DNA from: Saccoglossus kowalevskii | Lineage: Eukaryota; Hemichordata; Enteropneusta; Harrimaniidae | DNA length: 41,266 nucleotides | Assembly: GCF_000003605.2 (NCBI RefSeq) | Contig: NW_003122910.1 | Coordinates: forward strand, 294,794-336,059 | Direction: 5' to 3' | Shown here: positions 32,572 through 41,266 of the stretch, piece by piece | Layout of the letters: each line of letters opens with the position of its first letter | Position numbering within the stretch: position 1 is the stretch's first letter | The notes under the pieces: generated by a model | What the model was told of the DNA's origin: nothing | Databases searched by the model: none | The model's input: only the letters and a program-made list of their open reading frames with translations | Position numbers and translations under genes: made by a program

Positions 32572-35500
32572 TTTTAGGAGCGCAGTGCTATGCATATCAG
32601 TCACATCTCCACATGTGGCACCTAGATGGGGGTAACTTTGATTGACTGAAATCAGTTTAAGGTTAGAGGCCAGGAACAAGAAATGATCGATGGCAGTGAA
32701 CATGAATGATCACGCTTGTCACCGCGACGTGTCCAGTGCCTAAGATGCCGTGCTCGGTGTTTAATCTTTCGAACTTTCCAACCTCATGACGAAAGTTCTG
32801 TAAGTGAATTCCGCACATTGCCAGCAGGTGTTACTATTTGTCTCCTCAATAAAAACACGTATTTATGGTCACATAAACTTAAAGTACGTGAGTTAATAAA
32901 TTCAAATTTCTAAGTTTTTAGTTGAGGCCATGCTCTCTCCAGCTGCCTGTATGTCGGTTTGAATATTGTGAAATATGTTGTGCCATTGCTCACATCAGTC
33001 GTGACATCATTAGTACATCCAGGCAGATAAAACGCGCCGTGGCTGCCGGCAAAACACTACTTAAAGTAATAATACAATATGCAGTGTAATATCAATTGAT
33101 TCTGTTTAATTTTAATTTTGCATATTGATACTCGCGTAAATAATAAGGTTAAAGTAAAAGTTAATAAATGTGGTTTATTATTCTGTCAACGTATTGGTTC
33201 AGTAATCAATACGATATTGTGTGACTAAATAGATATTGTATAGGTCAGTGACGGCATCCTTTGAATACCAAGCGTCCACATACAATGATATAACTAGTCG
33301 TAATCACTACAAATTGCGTTTTATTCTCATTTCACGGGTAGATCATTGGGAAATAAAATTTAAAAGACAAATTTAACAATGTTTTATTTCGCATCACGTT
33401 TCAAATATTACTGTTTACTATGCTGCAGCCCGACAAACAACATATGATACTAGTATAAGCAGCATTGGTGAATGCAATCTACGTATCTTGTATGGTAATT
33501 CCGATAGTTTATATTCATGGTAAATCCACCACTTTAAACTCTGTACTTCGTTAGGATTTAGGTTCTTTAATCTCAGGAGACTCGAGAAAACATTTAACTG
33601 TCTTGTATGTATAGGTAGGTATTAAAACCAAGAAACCCTTTTAGATTTGAAATGTTGATCAGTATCGATGGCTTAGATAGAATCGCGAAAGGTTAGTCAA
33701 ACAAAACTAGTGGTATACAACAGGAATTGTACAATCAATTAGACTCTGGCAATTAGCAAATGTAAGATCGTTATCTTTTAACGGGGGATTTATCAGAATA
33801 AAAGCAGTCAATTAGTTTAGTTAAGGGACATTACTTGAAAGAGGCAAATAAAGTGTACTATCTTGCGTCAACACGGACATAGCTATCAAATAAATTCCAC
33901 CTATGACATAAAATATAGCGTTATGTGTCGTATGTACACCGGGCACCATCTGGGGAATTTTAAAATGAATCTTTTCTTTCCTCAAAATATCCACGTGAGA
34001 TTGCAACTGTATATACATGTGTGTCATTGGATACGTCAAACTCCCGAAACGAGTTAAATTTAGATTGCCTGTCATATTGCTTTCAACAATGTTAACCTTT
34101 TGAATGAGATGAGTAGCCAGCCAACCTGCACTATTTTGAGATGTCTGGGATAGTTTTTAGTTAGTCATCGTAGCATACATATTGGATGATTTTGTTCACA
34201 TCGTTATTATTTATAAAATACATAGTTGTGTACGTAGTCATATTCACAATACTTGTGTCGAAGAAGATAAATTATATCTACATACATACTACAGAGATAT
34301 TTTTCGATTGTATATGCATATCGACGTTGTTATTGTATTTCGATATAGTATATCAAAATTGGGAACACGTGAGTGTTGTTCCAATTGAGAGTAATCAGGT
34401 ACCGGATGATAATCAGTCGAGGAAAATCCCCCGATTATGAAAACATCGCCTAATAGAAAAAAATGAAGATTACAGGAAGATGCTGCAGTTTGAAGTAATA
34501 CATTTATGTTCACTCCAAGCGAACATAATTCAAATATCGAATTTGTAAAATTGTTCTTTATTTATTCAGTGTCATGCCCATATTAATATACATGTAACTT
34601 ATATGAATAGTGTACAGTGTTAAATTCATTCGAACAAAAGATATTGAATTAATAACCATGTATACAAATTGACTAATTTCAATCCTAGGTTTTAACTGTA
34701 AAAAATGCACCAAATGTCATTATTATTAATTAACTAATAATTATAGATAGTAACTGGTTTACATTAGTGTCGTGTCGCATAGATACGTTCCTTCTTCAAT
34801 GACCTCAGAGGTCAAACGTTGTTTTTAGTGCATTGTATATCGCATGTGCCACTGTGCATAGTTACTCGATGCCGATCAATAGCCCAGGATGGAACTGTGT
34901 TACAATCAACCAAACTAAAGAAACTGTTTGCTTTGTGTTTTTCATCGATTGCTTTTTGTGGTTTGAAATTGCATGCACACAGTCTCTCGATTAATTGAAT
35001 AGGCGTGCATCTGAATACACATAGGAAGGAAGCTGAATCACCAATACTTAGTACTACTAAACTCATATATTTGTGAGAGAAACATATTCATACAAATGAA
35101 CAGCTCTTATTTAATGGGCGCTGGTCGTCTCTCCGCGTCCTGTTCGATATGGGACTCGTAGCGACGTCTGGATACAACGCGTGGAAAATACATTGTTTAC
35201 ATGAAATTCGAACACGCGCTGCGCGACAACCACTGCTTTTTAAGTCATACAACCTGGTTACGCTTCTAGTATGGAGATATTTTAAGAAAATATGGGTATT
35301 TTCCCGATAATAACATTTTCAGAAATACGGCTTGATCTAGAATATTCACCGGGGCTCCAATTGGATGTTTAAGAAAACGCTCGGGCAACGTCAATATTCA
35401 AATTTACTGCCCAATTAATTCAGCTTTAAATAAAGGAAGTAAAATTTGCTTCGATTGAATCAGTCCTAATGGGTATCGGCCCGTGGCTTAAGAGTTTATT

Positions 35501-35760
35501 AGGTGAATCTGGAACATTTTTATCCAGCGAGTTTCGTCGGAAACAGAATCAGAAACAAACGATCTAGAAAACAACACTTTTTGTCAGGATCCAAGGTAAC
35601 TAAACATGACTGCGCATCCCAACCCACACAACACCGTAGCGTATGACTTTCATGACACTTGGCTGAAGATTGGAACAATAATGGATGTCTTCCAATCTAA
35701 AGACACCGATTCCGGTTGTAGTGACACTACTGCATAAAGAAACAGTGTCTGGCCAAATCC
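32572..35760. other. Non-coding, nothing recognised
   Basis: Short open frames only. A hydrophobic minus-strand stretch near 33836-33960 was tested as an exon and set aside on phase and acceptor grounds. Confidence 0.4.
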
Positions 35761-35770
35761 GATCTACACC

Positions 35771-36177
35771 ACAGTCAGCTGGTGCACAGGTGATATTAAA
35801 ATAAATGCAATATAGACTATATGGGCCGCCATCTTGAATACGGTATAAAACTATATTAGAGTTAGACGAAAATGTCGGTTTCAAATACCCCAGGAAAGTG
35901 TTCTATGTTCTTCGTGTAAATAGTTGTTCGTATGCATGGGATTTTTCCACACAAAAACGACGAATTCGGCCGAATTTTGTTATCAGTTGGCCTAATATTA
36001 CTCTAGCGGATCGTTTGGCGGTGGAAGATTGGTATTTTTTCCTGATTTGTAGGAATCTGAAAAACGCGTTTTACAACTTGTCTCTTTTAATTTAGTTTCA
36101 TGCCGTATTCAAGATGGTGGCCCATATATAGTAAATATCGCATTTATTTTATTATCACTTGTGTGCCAGTTGACTGT
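35771..36177. mobile_element. Long-TIR element (Mutator-like MITE), 407 bp
   Basis: The left end ACAGTCAGCTGGTGCACAGG and about 80 further bases (through GCCGCCATCTTGAATACGG) are repeated inverted at the right end. The flanks GATCTACACC (35761-35770) and GATCTACGCC (36178-36187) form a 10-bp direct repeat with one difference. Long inverted ends plus a 9-11 bp duplication fit Mutator-like elements. The interior has a 14-bp palindrome, AATTCGGCCGAATT (35963-35976), and no transposase. Confidence 0.8.
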
Positions 36178-36196
36178 GATCTACGCCAGCATCAAC

Positions 36197-36643
36197 CCCG
36201 GGGACAGTTAATACATAGGGAGGTGCCCCTGAGTGCTCAAAAGTGTGACCATTTTTATACCTGGATAGTGGCAAAATCTATAGCCCATATTTATACCAAA
36301 GTATCATTTCTGTCATCACTGTTCATTCCAAATAAAACTGTTACCGTATTTGCTCTATTAGAAGAGCATCTCCAATAGAAGCACATGTAAGCCAACATTT
36401 GCATTGTATATTGATTTATTAAAATATGTATTTTGACCATAGAAACACCTCTGTCACTTACATAAGACCATATCATTAACACAATGTTCAGGTTATTTGT
36501 ACCAAATCGAAAAAAAAATATTACCGATATTTATACCTATCTTGACCAGAAATAAGACCGATACTTATACCTAAAATCCAAAAAAAGCGAGACCCATTTC
36601 AGGGGCACGTCCCCATTAGGCACATTTTATGTATTGCCCCCCC
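36197..36643. mobile_element. Second inverted-repeat element abutting the first
   Basis: The flanks 36186-36196 and 36644-36654 are the same 11-bp word, CCAGCATCAAC. Inside, the left end carries ATACATAGGGAGGTGCCCCT and the right end the inverted counterpart (AGGGGCACGTCCCC... TATGTAT, then a C9 run). The interior has repeated TTTATACC words. It is non-coding. Its left duplication overlaps the right duplication of the neighbouring element by two bases. Confidence 0.6.
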
Positions 36644-36771
36644 CCAGCATCAACAAGCAGTCGGAAACCTAGCGCCTTACTGACTATGAAGTCCCCACCA
36701 GCTACAGGTTAAGTGGTCACCTCTTTCGGGACAAGATTGAATTCACCTCGAGACTAATTTGACATAATTCA

Positions 36772-37350
36772 TCACTGCCGAATTGCCAAATGACAACAGG
36801 TTGAAGCAATCAAATAGTTCAAACTCTGGCCTGGCCAAGTAATTCTGCCACTGCAATGTACTGAACTTGTAACAGAGTAAACACTGTTTGAGAAGGCATT
36901 GAACATGCCATCTCCACTGCTCACAATTGTTTCAGCAGCGATTTTCACGGTATCGACACGGTCTCGTCTAGCCAAGCCATCAACACCCCTTTGAAAGTAA
37001 TGCCGAATGTCACTTGTAATTGTCAGTGGAGGTCAATGGTTAGGCGATAATCTGTTAACTAGTAAATCAAGACACTTTCGAGGAAAGTTTGCACTTGGGT
37101 TCATGTAAGATATTGGAGTGTCTCCAGACACCCTGGATGAGTTACCTATGTCATAGCATTCGATCCCAATGTCGCGTCGCCCTGTCCGAGCCTTTCCGCA
37201 TTGCTGGACTTGATAGTCAACGCAAGAATATCGGGGGGGGGGGGGGCATGTGCCATTGGCTTCGGCCGCCTCTACGCCAGGTTGTTTGAAAGAATGTGCA
37301 TTCAGTGAATCAGTCCATCTCACCCAGTTCCTCGTGTGCACTGTCGACAA
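36772..37350 (-). pseudogene. Unidentified relic reading frame
   Basis: On the minus strand one frame stays open for about 190 codons apart from a single TGA at 37033-37035. Pieces include YSCVDYQVQQCGKARTGRRD before the stop, and DIRHYFQRGVDGLARRDRVD and TVKIAAETIVSSGDGMFNAF after it. A G14 run (37233-37246) crosses it. I recognise no family. It could be a decayed transposon or host exon, or chance. Confidence 0.2.
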
Positions 37351-40057
37351 AGAAATTACCAGGTGTTATGTAATTCATACTTTGTTTATTTGTTTTGGTA
37401 TTTTCTTAAACTATCTACAAACTATAAGTATGCCCAAGTTTAGGACTTAAGTTTATAAAAAAATATAAATTAGATTTTATACGTAATAATAAAACCTTGA
37501 CATACTTACAATCTATCCGCCCAACTATCTTTTCATTCAGAATTATGGCGAAATATTCATATATATTACCCATTTGCTTGAGCGTTCTAAGACACGTACA
37601 ATTGGACTCAGTCCTAGGCCAGCCGTACATTCAAAATGCTATTATCGGATCTTTGCGACAATACTCATTGTTTTTGATATTTTCTTAAAATATCTACAGA
37701 TTGTATGCACGTCTAAGTTGTATTATTAAATTTTGTAATTATTGGAGATAATAACCACGAGGATATTGCGTTAAATATTCAATTAGGCTAAGTATCACTT
37801 ATGTTATTTAGATGCACTATTTCTCTAGCAATTATACGACATGGTAATACATGTACTGCAATAACTATGTACTTAATTTTTGAAAAAAAATCAAAACTAA
37901 AGCGACAATAATCATAAATCATTTACAAATATTTATGATTTAATGTTCATTGGACGAATTATTGTCACATTGACATGCTTATATTACTTTAAAGCGTAAT
38001 AAATAAAGTGTGGATATTATGTCAATCCAATAGCCTATGACTTACTTATAATATAAACTATTTTTTAAATACGTAGGAAACGATTTATATCGTAGTCTAT
38101 TGATTATTCACGTACATGGAAAGTGTGACTTTCGATTTTAATGACGATACTTTAAAAGTTTATTAGTGTTCCCCTGAGTCCTACAAGAAATGCATACTAA
38201 ATAACGTCAGATGGCACCGGCATGCACTAACCATCGGAGGCAGAACAGTCTAATATATCAACGCAATTTGACAGGAGGCAATAACGTGGAAATTCGCAAT
38301 CAATACTGCGTCTGCCTGTAGTACATTTCCTTTTAAGATATAGTAGATATTTTAACGTCATTTTTGTCTGTGTCTTTCGCATATCATCAAGTCACGCGTA
38401 ATGGGGACATCTTTTTTTCCGAAGAGACAAGACATGTTTCTCATTTACATATATTCGATAGGAGATTATTAGTAGTTGTACATTCCTGAATTACACTAAT
38501 CGTAATCATAGTTTCAAAGAGGTGATTGAGAAATTTCAACGTGGGTAAAATTGATGTGAGAAATATTACGTGTTATCCTGTGAGAATTCTCTTCTAACAC
38601 TGAATCCATAATATGATTCCTTTTTCCACACAGGAATGCCCAGCAGTAGTTGCATTATTGGCAGGATACCCATTTGAACATTGAAACTCGTGTAATAAAT
38701 CAGGTGCATCTCAGCCATGCGTCCAATGTGTCTGTGTTGAACGAACTTCTGCTACAAGACTACATCAGTCTGTATCAAACCCATCATACGTTGCTGTCAT
38801 GCATGCATAAAAGCTTTGGTGGAATGTGCTAACATTGATATAATATTATATATTTCGAGACACTTAAACAAGAGCTATAATTGTTAAATGATATTATGGT
38901 AAGAATACAAGCCGTACACCATTTTGATCCGGACCAAGTGACATTATAAGTTGCAGTAGGAAATTCACACATAATAGCTTTACTTGGTCACGTGATCCAT
39001 CTTTTATTATTGTGCATTACAGCTCTAACTCTACACTGCAGAAATATTATTGTAATATGCACTGATCAAAACCTTATTGCTTGTCATTACCTCGAGATTG
39101 CTCGAGGCATTCCGATCAAAAAACGTAATTGAGTGTCTGTATGACTGTTCGTATGTGATGCTTGGAATTTATGAAAAGAATCAATCACACGTAAAATTAT
39201 ATTATGTTTTGTCAACAGTTAGATATGTGCATCGTGTGTCATTTCTACTACGTCATACAGTAGCATTTCGGCAGTGTAAAAATACAAATGTTCCATTAAA
39301 CTCACCTGCGTGGATTTCCAATACATGTATGCACCGTGTGATTTTTAAAAGCACTAAGTGACATTCTATATTCTTCGTGTCAGTAGATATAACTGATGAG
39401 TGTTCGATATCAAAACAGACGTTGGGATATGTTACATGTAATTTTTTGTCAACGTTGAAACCTTGGTCTGCCAGGTAAATTTTGTGAGCTTCTAAGATAC
39501 GTTAAGACAGCGTAAGGTACCACACTACTATTAACTCTCAATAAATAACAATGTACAAAAGTGCGAAGTGGAACTATATATATAAGCCAATGAGTTGGGT
39601 ACCCAAAATAAAAAAATAAGAGCGTCTGACAGAACAGAATAACACTGAACGCATCGTCGGATTAGTAACACCAACTTGACATTCACTTACAATAGCAACA
39701 GGGGTAAAACGAGTTGAAAATTAATATGTAATTCAGACATTGTCTGAAGTAGTACCAACCATGCTACTATAACGACTTATACACCATCTGAAAACTTAGA
39801 TATAAGATAATTCGGTAATTGCACATACATTTGCAATTCGGTTTAAATACATCTTGTTATGTGTGGCGCCAAATGGTTAACCACAATAAAGAACGACCTC
39901 TGAAAAGGTTGAATAGGTCTAATCTTCAACGTACACACGAAGAAGAACTAAAAACATGTTTTTAAAATGTGTGTGACTTTGTGACCATTTTACACTATGT
40001 GTTGACATCTACTCGGTTTATTCAAGAAGAGAAAATAAATAAAACACTTTTCAGATG
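37351..40057. other. Non-coding, nothing firm recognised
   Basis: AT-rich sequence with short open frames. A small imperfect inverted repeat (GGACCAAGTGAC ... CTTGGTCACGTGATCC, about 38930-39000) contains a CACGTG E-box-type word. No gene seen. Confidence 0.4.
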
Positions 40058-40158
40058 GTGAACATTGATGCGAAATGTAAATTTGCATATATTATGTTCT
40101 GCTTGAACACCATATGCAAATGTTGTAATATTTCGCACACAGTGAACATGTTGATGCT
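40058..40158. promoter_or_regulatory. Paired octamer-like sites in an inverted repeat
   Basis: GCGAAATGTAAATTTGCATA (from 40070) and CATATGCAAAT...ATATTTCGC (to 40136) are imperfect inverted copies. Each holds an ATTTGCAT/ATGCAAAT octamer. GTGAACAT...TTGATGC words flank the pair as direct repeats (about 40059 and 40142). It could be a POU-factor site pair or a small degenerate repeat. No promoter is evident nearby. Confidence 0.3.
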
Positions 40159-41266
40159 AAATTAATTTGACAGAAGGCGTCGTTTTCGCACAGACGGTGT
40201 GATGAATGAAAATTACATTTTCACGCGTAATCTGATTTTCAATGTGCCAAATGAGCCTATCAGTATACAGCAATCGCCTGCTGTTTTTTATAAACCGAGA
40301 TCACACGAACCAGCAAGCGTTCGATATTCTAAGTCAAAACGATAGTTAAAACTCTGACTGGGAGCACATTTTGATGGGAGCCCTGGTTAAGAAGATACAA
40401 TAATATAAGGTGATAACAGCGGGAAATGGGCTTGCGATGCGACTTGAATGACAATCCAATCAATTCCTTCAATCAGACAGCCTATAATTGAAAGGCACAT
40501 GAACATTTTGTGTGTCGTGATTACACAAATCCTGCCGTGAGTTAATGAAGTCTTTTACTATTCCAATACATCTATTTTGCCAAATAAAAAAAACTATTTG
40601 ATCGTCTTTGAATTCGACCACAACGAGAAATATACGCGATTGAATGGGTCCATTGTATTATGAAGCCGTCCAGAAAACGTCACAATTTATTAAAGGATTA
40701 ATCAATCATCCAGTTAGCCAGTCAATCAGACTGATTTATTAAATTAGATTTACCCAATAAAACTAAAGCATCTGTTTGGCAACAGGCTGTCTTTATTACA
40801 AATGTTAAACTCTTTATTTGACATGTATATTTAATGTGATCGGACGACTTTACGGAAGGATGTTACTATAAGCAAGATGTGTCTATCAACTTGTTAACAT
40901 TCGAAGCGACTGACTACTCCCAAGACAATAAAACTAGTTCCTGCCAACATTAAAATATCTGCCCCTGACATCTGAGTGAGGTCACAAACAAACTACGTTA
41001 ATGATGCTGACTAAACTTTAATCATATTTGTCGCGAAAATAAAATTGAATTGCAATCCATTAAACTGTGCGTTAAAATTAGATAATGTTATATAAAACAA
41101 CAAATGAACTGCTATATGCCTGCTTTCATACACACGGCTCAGGCGCGTATTTTTCAACATGCAAATTTAAAATGTGAAATCTTACAGAGGAATTTGATCG
41201 CAAATTGTCGGTAAAACATTACGCTATGGATGCGATGTGTTTTTAAATCACGCCATGTAGTACGCT
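40159..41266. other. Non-coding, nothing recognised
   Basis: No reading frame, RNA gene or repeat that I can support. Confidence 0.4.

Noticed and set aside
33836-33960. Hydrophobic minus-strand stretch (AIFYVIGGIYLIAMSVL) as an upstream exon of the membrane-protein gene
   Set aside because: The acceptor has an A-rich tract, and its GTAATG donor gives phase 1 whereas the exon at 30469 needs phase 0.
1-41266. CRISPR arrays, bacterial operons, viral genes, reverse transcriptase or transposase genes
   Set aside because: No repeat-spacer structure, no RT (YADD-type) motif and no long single-exon enzyme frame. The tandem arrays are simple minisatellites without spacers.

Overview
The window is animal (metazoan) nuclear DNA. 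It is AT-rich and carries spliced genes with GT-AG introns, dense short inverted-repeat transposons, minisatellites and one assembly gap (454 N at 14763-15216). There is no bacterial, viral or organelle signature. Repeat style and intron density suggest a marine invertebrate, but the sequence does not fix the phylum.

Region 1 (1-19474, + strand) is most of a kinesin-3 gene of the KIF16B/SNX23 type. I traced 26 exons by hand from splice sites and protein similarity. Their junction phases all agree, and the coding bases sum to 3993, exactly 1331 codons, ending in TAA. The order is motor domain (entered just after the P-loop, which lies upstream of the window), forkhead-associated (FHA) domain, long coiled coil (mostly one 1669-bp exon) and a C-terminal PX domain. 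This is the layout of a plus-end motor that binds PI(3)P-positive early endosomes. The introns hold three families of small inverted-repeat elements, a roughly 1.2-kb minisatellite of about 25 bp apparently derived from one of those elements, a G-quadruplex-type tract, and a 19-20 bp tandem array that very probably explains the N gap.

Region 2 (19475-30109) is mostly non-coding. It has the 3' flank of the kinesin gene, a 195-bp inverted-repeat element, a 0.6-kb array of degenerate repeats of about 125-160 bp, and a possible decayed piece of a GAIN/GPS receptor domain.

Region 3 (30110-30469, - strand) is one likely exon of a small multi-pass membrane protein. It resembles the last two membrane segments and basic tail of TMEM196-like proteins. 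Its other exons were not found.

Region 4 (30470-41266) is non-coding as far as I can see. It has a 33-bp minisatellite, an ACTC microsatellite, two adjacent inverted-repeat elements with 10-11 bp direct flanking repeats (Mutator-like style), a weak relic reading frame on the - strand, and a paired octamer inverted repeat. I see no defence system, CRISPR array or operon. The interest lies in the gene structure and in how mobile elements have shaped its introns.
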